Shown here: positions 8,058-15,863 of the stretch, in pieces
Numbering within the stretch: position 1 is the stretch's first letter
Layout of the letters: each line of letters opens with the position of its first letter
Source of the DNA: CALROG01 sp943369755
Lineage (GTDB): Bacteria; Pseudomonadota; Gammaproteobacteria; Burkholderiales; Burkholderiaceae_C
Reading direction: 5' to 3'
Assembly: GCA_943369755.1 (NCBI GenBank)
Contig: CALROG020000037.1
Location: 1 to 42,030 of the forward strand
DNA length: 42,030 nucleotides
Made by a program: the position numbers and the translations under genes
The notes under the pieces: model-generated
Databases searched by the model: none
What the model was told of the DNA's origin: nothing
The model's input: only the letters and a program-made list of their open reading frames with translations

Positions 8058-8720
8058 ATGGCAACACTCAAGCAACAACGCGGTGGTCTGGTTCTTGGCC
8101 TTGTCATCGGCGTGGTGATCGGGCTGGCTGCGGCACTGGCCGTGGCTGTTTATGTGACCAAGGTGCCGGTGCCCTTCATGAACAAGGGTCAGAACCGCAG
8201 CGCCGACCAGGACGCCGCCGAGGCCAGGAAGAACAAAGACTGGGACCCGAACGCGCCACTGTACGGAAAGAACCCGGTGCGCCCTGCACCCGCCGCCTCT
8301 GGCGTGGTTGGCAGCGCACCCGAGGTGCCCGCGTCGGGGCCCAGGTTGGCGGCGTCGGCACCCAGGCCCGCCGCCAGTGCGCCCGCCGCAGCCAAAACTG
8401 AAACCAAACCTGCCGTTACGGCGGACCCGCTGGGCGACCTGGCACGCGCAAAGGCCGCTGGCGCGGCCGCGGGCACCGCTGACCCGTTCATCTATTTCAT
8501 TCAGGCCGGTGCCTACCGCACCGCTGAAGACGCCGAAGCCCAGCGCGCCAAGCTCTCGCTGATCGGGCTGGAGGCCAAAGTAACCGAGCGCGAGCAGTCC
8601 GGCCGCACCGTGTACCGCGTGCGGATCGGCCCTTTCGAGAAGAAAGAAGAAGCCGACAAACAGAAGGAGCGACTGGAGTCCAACGGGGTGGAAGCCGCGT
8701 TGGTGCGCCAGCAGCGCTGA
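8058..8720 (+). CDS. SPOR-domain membrane protein (FtsN-like)
   Basis: A 220-residue bitopic inner-membrane protein. A single transmembrane segment lies at about residues 10-33 (GLVLGLVIGVVIGLAAALAV). A long Ala/Pro-rich periplasmic linker follows. The C-terminal SPOR domain covers about residues 146-220, starting FIYFIQAGAYRTAEDAE and including VYRVRIGPF. SPOR domains bind denuded glycan strands at division septa, and this architecture is that of FtsN-type proteins. The symbol is withheld because FtsN is defined by function rather than sequence. It sits 3 bp after argS and 48 bp before dsbA. Confidence 0.87.
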   Translation: MATLKQQRGGLVLGLVIGVVIGLAAALAVAVYVTKVPVPFMNKGQNRSADQDAAEARKNKDWDPNAPLYGKNPVRPAPAASGVVGSAPEVPASGPRLAASAPRPAASAPAAAKTETKPAVTADPLGDLARAKAAGAAAGTADPFIYFIQAGAYRTAEDAEAQRAKLSLIGLEAKVTEREQSGRTVYRVRIGPFEKKEEADKQKERLESNGVEAALVRQQR

Positions 8721-8768
8721 ACTTTTTCCGGGGCCAACGGCTCTGACCAAAGCAAGGAGTTATCAAAC

Positions 8769-9413
8769 ATGAAGCGACGTGATTTTTCCCTCGGCACCGC
8801 AACCGTCCTGGCCGCGTCCGGGCTGGCCCTGCCGGTCCAGGCCCAGAAAAAGCCAGACGAAGGTACGGACTACATCACGCTGGACAAGCGGGTGCCGGTG
8901 GAGGCCCCGCAGGGCAAGATCGAGGTGATCGAATTCTTCTGGTACAGCTGCCCGCACTGCAACGCTTTTGAGCCGAGGCTGGAGGCCTGGATCAAAAAGA
9001 ACCCCGCCGATGTGGTGGTCAAGCGCGTGCCGGTGGCGTTTCGCGACTCGTTCGTGCCGCAGCAGCGCCTGTTCTACGCAATAGAGGCGCTGGGCAAGGT
9101 CGACGAGCTGCATCGCAAGGTATTCAATGCGATTCACGTGGAAAAGCTGGCGCTGGACAAAGAAGAGTCCATCATTGCCTGGGTGGAAAAGCAGGGCGTT
9201 GACAAGGCCAAGTTCGCCGAGCTTTACAACTCTTTCTCGGTTTCTACCAAGGCCCGGCGCGCCACCCAGCTCCAGGACGCGTTCAAGGTCCAGGGCGTGC
9301 CCGCCATGGGCATTGCCGGGCGCTTCTATACCGACGGTACGCTGGCCGGCAACATGGAGCGTGCGTTGCAGGTCACCGATTTCCTGATTGCAGAGGCCCG
9401 CAAGAGCCGTTGA
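8769..9413 (+). CDS. dsbA: Thiol:disulfide interchange protein DsbA
   Basis: A 214-residue periplasmic oxidase that introduces disulfide bonds into exported proteins. The redox motif CPHC is at residues 61-64 (FFWYSCPHCNAFEP), and the cis-proline loop is GVPAMGIAGRF near the C-terminus. The signal peptide MKRRDFSLGTATVLAASGLA has a twin-arginine-like KRRDFSL motif, so Tat export is possible, whereas classical DsbA uses Sec/SRP. The start at 8769 has AAGGAG about 9 nt upstream. A strong terminator follows at 9442-9470, closing the argS-SPOR-dsbA group. Confidence 0.95.
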   Translation: MKRRDFSLGTATVLAASGLALPVQAQKKPDEGTDYITLDKRVPVEAPQGKIEVIEFFWYSCPHCNAFEPRLEAWIKKNPADVVVKRVPVAFRDSFVPQQRLFYAIEALGKVDELHRKVFNAIHVEKLALDKEESIIAWVEKQGVDKAKFAELYNSFSVSTKARRATQLQDAFKVQGVPAMGIAGRFYTDGTLAGNMERALQVTDFLIAEARKSR

Positions 9414-9441
9414 CCACGCCTGAACTTCGGCGTTCTGCCAC

Positions 9442-9470
9442 AAAAATGCCCGTACACACGGGCATTTTTT
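9442..9470 (+). terminator. Intrinsic terminator after dsbA
   Basis: A 12-bp stem, AAAAATGCCCGT at 9442-9453 with its complement at 9458-9469, and an ACAC loop. It ends in six T residues, a classic rho-independent terminator 28 bp after the dsbA stop. The A run on the left means it could also work in the other direction. Confidence 0.92.
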
Positions 9471-9523
9471 ATTGAGGCGGCGCTCTGCGCTCTGGCACAA
9501 TGGCCAGCAAGATTCGTGCCGCT

Positions 9524-10141
9524 ATGAAAAAAACTTACTACTCCTTGTTACTGGCCGTTGCCTGCGCTTTGCCCTGGGGTGGGGCGCTGGCTGAAAAGGC
9601 TGACCGCAACAAGCCCATGAACGTTGAGGCTGATGCCCTGCGGTATGACGACCTCAAACAGCTCAGCGTGTTCACCGGCCGGGTGGTCATGACCAAGGGC
9701 ACCATCCTCATCCGTGGCGCCCGTGTCGAGGTGCGCCAGGACGCCGAGGGCTATCAGTTCGGCACCGTGACAGCCGAGCCGGGCAAGCTGGCCTATTACA
9801 AGCAGAAACGCGAAGGCCTGGACGAATACATTGAGGGCGAGGCCGACAGCATTGAGTACGACGGCAAAGCCGACCGGGTGCGTTTCATTCGCAACGCCGA
9901 GTTGCGCCGCTTGCGCGGTGCATCGGTTGCCGATGAAATGACCGGCAGCCTGATCGTCTACGACAATAGCAACGATGTGTTCACGGTGGACGGCAGCGTT
10001 ACCACGCCGGGCGCGCCGGCTGGCGCTGGACGGGTTCGCGCGGTGCTGTCACCGCGTAATGTCGTCACGGCCCCGGGCGCACCGGCGGCCAGCCCGGCCC
10101 CGTTGCGTCCAAGCAGCACACTGGGCGGGGAGCGCAAGTGA
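9524..10141 (+). CDS. lptA: Lipopolysaccharide transport periplasmic protein LptA
   Basis: A 205-residue periplasmic bridge protein that carries LPS from LptC to LptD. A signal peptide ends near ALPWGGALA (about residue 23). The OstA-like beta-jellyroll follows: PMNVEADALRYDDLKQLSVF, then FTGRVVMTKGTILIRGARVE and DEYIEGEADSIEYDGKADRV. I chose the ATG at 9524 because it places the signal peptide at the N-terminus; an in-frame ATG at 9500 would add eight residues. Neither has a clear ribosome site. Its TGA overlaps the GTG start of lptB, so translation is coupled. No lptC is upstream; the dsbA terminator lies there instead. Confidence 0.9.
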   Translation: MKKTYYSLLLAVACALPWGGALAEKADRNKPMNVEADALRYDDLKQLSVFTGRVVMTKGTILIRGARVEVRQDAEGYQFGTVTAEPGKLAYYKQKREGLDEYIEGEADSIEYDGKADRVRFIRNAELRRLRGASVADEMTGSLIVYDNSNDVFTVDGSVTTPGAPAGAGRVRAVLSPRNVVTAPGAPAASPAPLRPSSTLGGERK

Positions 10142-10896
10142 CGCTCGACGCTGGCGCGAGCCGGCTGGAAGCACGCCACCTGCAAAAGTCCTACGGCAGC
10201 CGCAAGGTGGTCAAGGACGTGTCCCTGACCGTGCAAAAAGGCGAGGTAGTGGGTTTGCTGGGCCCCAACGGTGCCGGCAAAACCACCTCGTTTTACATGA
10301 TCGTGGGCCTGGTGCGGGCTGATGCTGGCGAGATCGCGATCGACGGCATGCCGGTTGAGCACATGCCGATTCACCGCCGCTCGCGGCTGGGCCTGAGCTA
10401 CTTGCCGCAGGAGGCGTCGATCTTTCGCAAGCTCAGTGTCGAGGACAACGTTCGCGCCGTGCTGGAGCTGCAACGCGACGACAAGGGCCAGCCGCTGGGC
10501 AAGGCCGAGACCAACCAGCGCCTGACCACGTTGCTGCAGGAGTTGCGGGTGGAGCACCTGCGCGACTCTCCCGCAGTGGCGCTGTCGGGCGGCGAACGGC
10601 GCCGGGTCGAGATCGCTCGGGCACTGGCGACCCAGCCTCGCTTCATTTTGCTGGACGAGCCGTTTGCCGGGATTGACCCGATCGCGGTGATCGAGATCCA
10701 GCGCATCATCGGTTTCCTGAAGTCGCGCGGCATCGGTGTGCTGATCACGGACCACAACGTGCGCGAGACGCTGGGCATCTGTGACCATGCCTACATCATC
10801 AGTGACGGCCATGTGCTGGCCCAGGGCACGCCTTCGGAGATTGTGAACAACGCCGACGTACGACGCGTGTACCTCGGCGAGCACTTCAGGATGTGA
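10138..10896 (+). CDS. lptB: LPS export ABC transporter ATP-binding protein LptB
   Basis: A 252-residue ATPase that powers LPS extraction from the inner membrane with LptF/LptG. The Walker A motif is GPNGAGKTTSFYM, the ABC signature is LSGGERRRVEIARAL, and Walker B is FILLDEPFAGIDP, followed by the switch histidine in LITDHNVRET. The GTG start (10138-10140) overlaps the lptA stop as GTGA. The first 10 or so residues are an extension compared with the 241-residue E. coli protein. A copy of the 3'-end repeat family starts 5 nt after its stop. Confidence 0.96.
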   Translation: MTLDAGASRLEARHLQKSYGSRKVVKDVSLTVQKGEVVGLLGPNGAGKTTSFYMIVGLVRADAGEIAIDGMPVEHMPIHRRSRLGLSYLPQEASIFRKLSVEDNVRAVLELQRDDKGQPLGKAETNQRLTTLLQELRVEHLRDSPAVALSGGERRRVEIARALATQPRFILLDEPFAGIDPIAVIEIQRIIGFLKSRGIGVLITDHNVRETLGICDHAYIISDGHVLAQGTPSEIVNNADVRRVYLGEHFRM

Positions 10897-10901
10897 ACAT
10901 G

Positions 10902-10948
10902 GCCCCCACGCTTGTCACTTCGTGTACTGCGCTGCCCCCCGAGGGGGG
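10902..10948 (+). repeat. 3'-end GC-hairpin repeat, copy R1 (after lptB)
   Basis: A 47-bp segment that matches 35770-35816 at all but two positions and 32714-32760 (reverse strand) at most positions. It starts GCCCCCACGC, five nt after the lptB stop. It contains a hairpin of six C (10935-10940), GA, and six G (10943-10948). A less conserved GC-rich tail with CGGCCCGGCGG continues to the rpoN start at 11015. There is no T run, so it is not a standard terminator. Confidence 0.85.
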
Positions 10949-11014
10949 CGTCGCGCCCGCGCGGCGAAAGGCCGCGCTGCGCTTGCCTTGCGGCCCGGCG
11001 GCGCTCACGCCGTC

Positions 11015-12580
11015 ATGAAGCAAGGCCTTTCACTACGCGTTTCGCAGCATCTGGCGCTGACGCCGCAATTGCAGCAGTCGATCCGGCTGCTCCAGCTGTC
11101 CACCCTTGAGCTGAGCCAGGAAGTCGAGCAAATGCTTGACGACAACCCTTTTCTCGAGCTCAGCGCCGACGAAGCCGCGCGTGAGGAGTTTGGGCTGGCC
11201 CAGGTCGACACGCCCGTGCGTGAAGACGACCGCGACGCAGAGATTGCTACAGATTTTATAGCGGCTCCCGCAGAACAGGTGCGGGCTGAAAGTCAAAATG
11301 AGGCCGAGCCCCCGGCCGCCAGCGAAGCCGACGAGCCGACCTGGGACGGTGACGGCAGTGTCGAGGCGATAGCTGACGACGGTGAGTGGGGTGGCGACGC
11401 GCCGGCCCGCAAGAACAACCTTGGCGACGACGCCGAGATGGATGCGACCGAGCTTGCACGCGGCCAGGAGTCCTTGCAGTCGCACTTGCACCGCCAGGCG
11501 CTGGCGCTGCGCTTGTCGGACGAAGACCGCGCCGCCTTGCGTTTTCTGATCGAGTCGCTCAACGACGACGGCTACCTTGAGGATTCGCTTGAAGAGCTGG
11601 CGCGCGGCCTGGCCGGGCGCGATGCCGAAGAACTGGACCAACTGGTGCACTGCTTCACCGTGGCGCTGCGCCTGTTGCAGCACCTGGAGCCGGCTGGCGT
11701 GGGGGCGCGCTCATTGGCGGAGTGCCTCACGCTGCAGTTGCGCGCGTTGCAGGAAAGCGGTGACGCGCCTGCCCATTGCGAAACCGCCTTGCGCATCTGC
11801 GCTCAACCCATGGAGCTGCTGGCGCGGCGCGACGTCAAGCGCCTGACGCAACTTTGCGGCGACAGCGAGGCCAATATCAAGGCCGCGCTGACCTTCATCA
11901 CCCGGCTCGAACCCAAACCCGGCCGGCGCTTTGTCGATGTGGAGCGCAACATCGTGGTGCCCGATGTGATCGTCACCAAAGTGGGGCGCGGCCCGCAAGG
12001 GCGCTTTCGGGTCCAGCTCAACAGCGACGTGATGCCGCGGCTGCGGGTGCACGACATCTACGCCGGTGCGTTGAAGGCCCACAAGGGCGAGGGCCACCAG
12101 GCCTTGCAGCAGCGCCTGCAGGAGGCGCGCTGGTTCATCAAGAACATCCAGCAGCGCTTTGACACCATCCTGCGCGTGAGCACGGCGATTGTCGAGCGGC
12201 AAAAAAACTTCTTCGTGCATGGGGAGTTGGCCATGCGCCCGCTGGTGCTGCGCGAAATTGCCGACGAGCTGGGCCTGCACGAGTCCACCATCAGCCGGGT
12301 GACCACCGCCAAATACATGGCCACACCGTTTGGCACCTTTGAGCTCAAGTATTTCTTTGGCTCGGCGCTGGGCACCGAAACGGGTGGCAACGCCTCCAGC
12401 ACCGCGGTGCGCGCATTGATCAAGCAATTCGTCGCCAGCGAAAACCTGAAGAAGCCATTGAGTGACAACCAGATTTCAGAGATGCTCAAGGAGCAAGGCA
12501 TCGAATGCGCGCGCCGCACCGTGGCCAAGTACCGCGAGGCCCTGCGCATTGCCCCCGCCAACCTGAGAAAGACACTTTGA
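11015..12580 (+). CDS. rpoN: RNA polymerase sigma-54 factor RpoN
   Basis: A 521-residue sigma-54, directing RNA polymerase to -24/-12 promoters with enhancer-binding activators. Region I is MKQGLSLRVSQHLALTPQLQ through residue 50. The acidic region II follows (residues 55-150), then the core-binding domain. The C-terminal DNA-binding region contains HESTISRVTTAKYM and the RpoN box ARRTVAKYRE. The ATG at 11015 gives the canonical N-terminus; longer in-frame starts run into the upstream repeat. A 50-bp palindromic element (11246-11295) is embedded in frame at residues 78-94, inside the tolerant region II linker. lptAB-rpoN is a standard order in betaproteobacteria. Confidence 0.95.
   Translation: MKQGLSLRVSQHLALTPQLQQSIRLLQLSTLELSQEVEQMLDDNPFLELSADEAAREEFGLAQVDTPVREDDRDAEIATDFIAAPAEQVRAESQNEAEPPAASEADEPTWDGDGSVEAIADDGEWGGDAPARKNNLGDDAEMDATELARGQESLQSHLHRQALALRLSDEDRAALRFLIESLNDDGYLEDSLEELARGLAGRDAEELDQLVHCFTVALRLLQHLEPAGVGARSLAECLTLQLRALQESGDAPAHCETALRICAQPMELLARRDVKRLTQLCGDSEANIKAALTFITRLEPKPGRRFVDVERNIVVPDVIVTKVGRGPQGRFRVQLNSDVMPRLRVHDIYAGALKAHKGEGHQALQQRLQEARWFIKNIQQRFDTILRVSTAIVERQKNFFVHGELAMRPLVLREIADELGLHESTISRVTTAKYMATPFGTFELKYFFGSALGTETGGNASSTAVRALIKQFVASENLKKPLSDNQISEMLKEQGIECARRTVAKYREALRIAPANLRKTL
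11246..11295 (-). repeat. In-frame palindromic element, copy E (inside rpoN)
   Basis: A 50-bp copy in reverse orientation relative to the thiL copy B. It has the conserved block AGCCCGCA, a second arm TGCGGGAGCC and an AT-rich palindromic end GCTATAAAATCTGTAGC (minus-strand reading). rpoN translates it as ATDFIAAPAEQVRAES, in the same frame used by the thiL and lysE copies. Confidence 0.8.
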
Positions 12581-13833
12581 ACCAGCTTCAACTCTTCCTG
12601 CCCTGCGCCGCCGGTGTCGAGGGCCTTCTGGCCGACGAGGTGCATGCCATCACCGGCCTGCAGGGCGACGACCTGCTGAGCGGGCGTGGCGGGGTGCTGC
12701 TGCGCGCCTCCTGGCGCGAGGCGTTGCAGCTCAATCTGCGCAGCCGCCTGGCGCAACGGGTGCTTGTGCAGTTGTCGCACACGCCCTATCGCAGCGAAAA
12801 CGATCTGTATGAAGCGGCCAGTGCCGTGGCCTGGGAAATCTGGTTCACCACAAAGCAGACTTTCAAGATCGAAGTCACAGCCCAGCACAGCCCGCTGAAG
12901 AGCCTTAACTTTGCCGCGCTCAAGGTCAAAGATGCCGTGGCAGACCGGTTTCGCAACAAGAGCGGGGTTCGGCCCGACGTCAGCACCCAGTGGCCCGACG
13001 TGCGCATTTACGCCCACCTGACCACCGACATGGCCACCCTGTACATCGACACCTCGGGTGAGCCGTTGTTCAAGCGTGGCTGGCGCGAAGACAAGGGCGA
13101 CGCTCCGTTGAAAGAGACGCTGGCCGCCGCCATGATTGCCGCCAGCGGCTGGGCCACCCAGTGCGAGCAGGGCGTGCCGCTGTATGACCCGTGCTGTGGC
13201 AGCGGCACCATTGCCATCGAGGCGGCCCAGGTGGCCTGCAACATTGCACCGGGCTCGCTGCGGCGCTTCGCGTTTGAAAAAATGCTGCCATTTCAGGAGC
13301 ATGTATGGACCGCCCTGCAAGCGCAGGCGCTGGCCGCGCAGCGTGCACCGGTGGCCCCCGTGTTTGCCAGCGACGTTGCCTTTCGCATGGTCGACTTCGC
13401 CCAGCGCAACGCCCAGCGTGCGGGCGTGGCGCAGGTTGTGCAACTGCGCGGCGGGGACGCCTTGCAGCGCATGCCACCCAGCGAAACACCGGGCGTGATG
13501 CTGGTCAACCCGCCGTATGGCGAGCGCATCGAGGTGGCCGGGGTGGCCGGGGTTGGCAATGCGCAGGCCCCTGCGCGTTTCGGCGCACGCGAGAACGCCC
13601 AGACCGAAGATGGCGGCGAATTCTTCAGCCAGCTGGCCACCCACTGGAAGAAAAACTACCCCGGCTGGACCGCCTGGGTGCTGACGCCCGATCTCAAGCT
13701 GCCCAACCGTATGCGTTTGAAAGAGTCGCGCCGTGTGCCGATGTGGAACGGCCCGATTGAATGCCGCTTGTTTCGTTTTGACATGGTCAAGGGCTCGGCC
13801 CGCAAGAAAGATGACGCTCCCGTCACGGCCTGA
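12577..13833 (+). CDS. THUMP-domain class I RNA methyltransferase (RlmL/YcbY N-half type)
   Basis: A 418-residue SAM-dependent methyltransferase, probably acting on 23S rRNA guanine N2, as the N-terminal half of E. coli RlmL does. A THUMP RNA-binding domain occupies about the first 160 residues (FLPCAAGVEGLLADEV onward). The Rossmann methyltransferase follows, with the SAM site LYDPCCGSGTIAIEAA and the catalytic motif LVNPPYGERI. The probable start is TTG at 12577, overlapping the rpoN TGA; an ATG at 12505 lies well inside rpoN and is less likely. Target assignment is inference from the family. Its last 23 bases overlap the start of the PIN-domain gene. Confidence 0.85.
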   Translation: MNQLQLFLPCAAGVEGLLADEVHAITGLQGDDLLSGRGGVLLRASWREALQLNLRSRLAQRVLVQLSHTPYRSENDLYEAASAVAWEIWFTTKQTFKIEVTAQHSPLKSLNFAALKVKDAVADRFRNKSGVRPDVSTQWPDVRIYAHLTTDMATLYIDTSGEPLFKRGWREDKGDAPLKETLAAAMIAASGWATQCEQGVPLYDPCCGSGTIAIEAAQVACNIAPGSLRRFAFEKMLPFQEHVWTALQAQALAAQRAPVAPVFASDVAFRMVDFAQRNAQRAGVAQVVQLRGGDALQRMPPSETPGVMLVNPPYGERIEVAGVAGVGNAQAPARFGARENAQTEDGGEFFSQLATHWKKNYPGWTAWVLTPDLKLPNRMRLKESRRVPMWNGPIECRLFRFDMVKGSARKKDDAPVTA

Positions 13834-14254
13834 GTCCGTTCCAGCGCTGGTGCTGGACACCAACATCGTGCTCGACTTGTTTGTGTTCAACGACGCGGCG
13901 GCGCAGCCTCTGCGCGAAGGCCTGGCCGCCGGCGCGCTGCGCTGGCTGGCCACGCCCGCGATGCGTGACGAACTGCAGCGGGTGCTGGGCTACCCGCAAA
14001 TCATGAAGCGCCTGGCGCGCCACCCTTGCGGCGGCTCCACGGTATTGCAGGCATTCGACCGGCAAGCCACCCTGGTGGCGCCAGCGGTCAAAGCCAGCGT
14101 TACCTGCAAAGACCCGGACGACCAGAAGTTCATTGACTTGGCGGTGGCGCACCGGGCCCTGCTGCTGAGCAAGGACAAGGCCGTGCTTTGCATGGCAAAA
14201 CGGCTTGCAGCCCGCGAAACTACTGCGCGAGCCACTATCAATTTAATAGCGTAA
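13811..14254 (+). CDS. PIN-domain protein (putative toxin-type RNase), orphan
   Basis: A 147-residue PIN-domain protein, a fold of Mg-dependent ribonucleases often acting as VapC-type toxins. The first acidic residue is in LVLDTNIVLDLF, a second in MRDELQRVLG, and the later pair in CKDPDDQKFIDLAV. The COG1569-like pattern fits putative toxins, but no antitoxin gene is beside it. It overlaps the methyltransferase by 23 bp, so it is probably co-transcribed with it. The last 17 residues and the stop codon come from the 50-bp palindromic element copy A (14201-14250), suggesting that the original C-terminus was replaced. Whether it is an active nuclease is unknown. Confidence 0.72.
   Translation: MTLPSRPESVPALVLDTNIVLDLFVFNDAAAQPLREGLAAGALRWLATPAMRDELQRVLGYPQIMKRLARHPCGGSTVLQAFDRQATLVAPAVKASVTCKDPDDQKFIDLAVAHRALLLSKDKAVLCMAKRLAARETTARATINLIA
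14201..14250 (+). repeat. In-frame palindromic element, copy A (shared 3' ends of two convergent genes)
   Basis: A 50-bp copy in the same orientation as copy B. The last 22 bases are identical to copy B (28181-28202). It encodes the C-terminus of the PIN gene on the plus strand, whose TAA is at 14252-14254. On the minus strand it gives the TGA at 14238-14240 that ends the glutamate-synthase-like gene. Confidence 0.88.
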
Positions 14255-15863
14255 AGCTGTCTGCGCGGGCCCGTGGCCAATACAGCTTGAACACGTTGTG
14301 CAGGCCACTCACATCGCTGCCCAGCAGATTGCCGACCTCCACCTGGGGCACCAGATTGGCCAGCAGCCGCACTTCGTTTTCATTGACACGGCGCACGATG
14401 TGGTGGGCGGTAACTTCTCTCGGGTGATTCAGCCCGGCGGCTTGCACCAGTTCTTTTAGCGCCTTGAGCGTGTTCTGGTGGAAATGATGCACCCGCTCGG
14501 CCTTGTCGGGTACCACCAGCGCCCGCTGGCGCACCGGGTCCTGGGTGGTCACACCGGTCGGGCAGTGGCCGGTGTGGCAATGCTGGGCCTGAATGCAACC
14601 CAGCGCGAACATGAAGCCGCGTGCCGAGTTGCACCAGTCGGCTCCCAGCGCCATGGCGCGGGTGATGTCAAACGCGCTCACAATTTTTCCTGCGCAACCG
14701 ACCTTGATCTGGTCGCGCAAGCCCGCGCCCTTGAGCGTGTTGTGCACCAGCAGCAAGCCCTCTTGCAGCGGCGCACCGACGTGGTCGGTAAATTCCAGCG
14801 GTGCGGCACCGGTGCCGCCTTCGGCACCATCGACCACGATGAAGTCCGGCGTGATGCCGGTGTCCAGCATGGCTTTAACCATTGCAAACCACTCCCAGGG
14901 ATGGCCAATGCAGAACTTGAAGCCGGTGGGCTTGCCGCCAGATAGTGTGCGCAGGCGCTCAATGAAATGCATCATCTCCAGCGGGGTGGAAAACGCACTG
15001 TGAGCGGCTGGCGACACGCAGTCCACGCCCACTGGCACGCCGCGCGCCAGCGCGATCTCGGGCGTGACCTTGGGGCCGGGCAGCACGCCGCCATGGCCAG
15101 GCTTGGCTCCCTGGCTCAGCTTGAGCTCGATCATGCGCACCTGGGGCAGCGTGGCATTGGCGGCAAAGTGTTCGGCGTTGAAGCTGCCGTCGTCGTTGCG
15201 ACAACCAAAGTAGCCCGAGCCGATTTCCCAGATCAGGTCGCCACCCTGCGTGCGGTGGTGCACCGAGATCGATCCTTCACCGGTGTCATGGGCAAAGCCG
15301 CCGCGCTGCGCACCACCATTGAGCGCCAGGATGGCGTTGGCCGAGAGTGCGCCAAAACTCATGGCGGAAATATTGAACACGCTGGCCGCATAAGGCAGGG
15401 CGCGGCCTGCACCAATGGTGACGCGAAAGTCATGGCTGGCCAGCACCGTGGGGGCCACAGAGTGATTGAGCCATTCGTAGCCCACGGCACCCACGTCCAG
15501 TTGGGTTCCAAATGGCCGCTTGTCCGGTTCGCCCTTGGCACGCTGGTACACCAGCGAGCGTTGTGCGCGCGAGAACGGCGCGGCTTCGTTGTCGCTTTCA
15601 ATGAAGTACTGGCGGATTTCCGGGCGGATGAACTCCAGCAAAAACCGCAGATGGCCAATCACCGGGTAGTTGCGCAGCACCGAGCGGCGCATCTGGTGCA
15701 GGTCATACACGCCCAACGTCACCAGCGCGCCAAAAACCAGCAGCGCCAGCCAGCCCACGCCAAACGCCGCCACGCTAAACAGGCTGAGCAACAGGCCAAA
15801 TACGCACAGCGCCAGCGCCGTGTAGCGAACGGGGTAAACCGAGTCCAGACGGGTCAGCAGCAT
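14238..15863 (-). CDS. FMN-binding glutamate synthase family protein
   Basis: A 541-residue protein with the FMN/GOGAT central-domain fold (GltB2-like), but no amidotransferase domain. Residues 13-53 form two hydrophobic segments (ALALCVFGLLLSLFSVAAFG), so it is likely membrane-anchored. The FMN-domain hallmarks are FNISAMSFGALSANAILALN, QGAKPGHGGVLPGPKVTPE, FIVVDGAEGGTGAAPLEF and a Cys-rich segment ARGFMFALGCIQAQHCHTGH. Stand-alone members of this family have no settled reaction. The ATG at 15861-15863 has GGAG upstream and overlaps the hydrolase stop by 10 bp, so it is the last gene of a four-gene operon. Its 3' end overlaps the PIN gene by 17 bp inside palindromic element A. Confidence 0.87.
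   Translation of the reverse strand: MLLTRLDSVYPVRYTALALCVFGLLLSLFSVAAFGVGWLALLVFGALVTLGVYDLHQMRRSVLRNYPVIGHLRFLLEFIRPEIRQYFIESDNEAAPFSRAQRSLVYQRAKGEPDKRPFGTQLDVGAVGYEWLNHSVAPTVLASHDFRVTIGAGRALPYAASVFNISAMSFGALSANAILALNGGAQRGGFAHDTGEGSISVHHRTQGGDLIWEIGSGYFGCRNDDGSFNAEHFAANATLPQVRMIELKLSQGAKPGHGGVLPGPKVTPEIALARGVPVGVDCVSPAAHSAFSTPLEMMHFIERLRTLSGGKPTGFKFCIGHPWEWFAMVKAMLDTGITPDFIVVDGAEGGTGAAPLEFTDHVGAPLQEGLLLVHNTLKGAGLRDQIKVGCAGKIVSAFDITRAMALGADWCNSARGFMFALGCIQAQHCHTGHCPTGVTTQDPVRQRALVVPDKAERVHHFHQNTLKALKELVQAAGLNHPREVTAHHIVRRVNENEVRLLANLVPQVEVGNLLGSDVSGLHNVFKLYWPRARADSFTLLN

Noticed and set aside
12505..12576. ATG at 12505 as the methyltransferase start
   Set aside because: It would extend 72 bp into rpoN with no THUMP similarity. 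TTG at 12577 overlapping the rpoN stop gives the expected N-terminus.
12058..13953. A 631-codon minus-strand frame opposite rpoN and the methyltransferase
   Set aside because: Both sense genes have strong family motifs and the antisense frame shows none.
13811..14254. VapBC-type toxin-antitoxin pair
   Set aside because: The PIN domain is present, but no small antitoxin gene is upstream or downstream; only the methyltransferase and the convergent gene are nearby.
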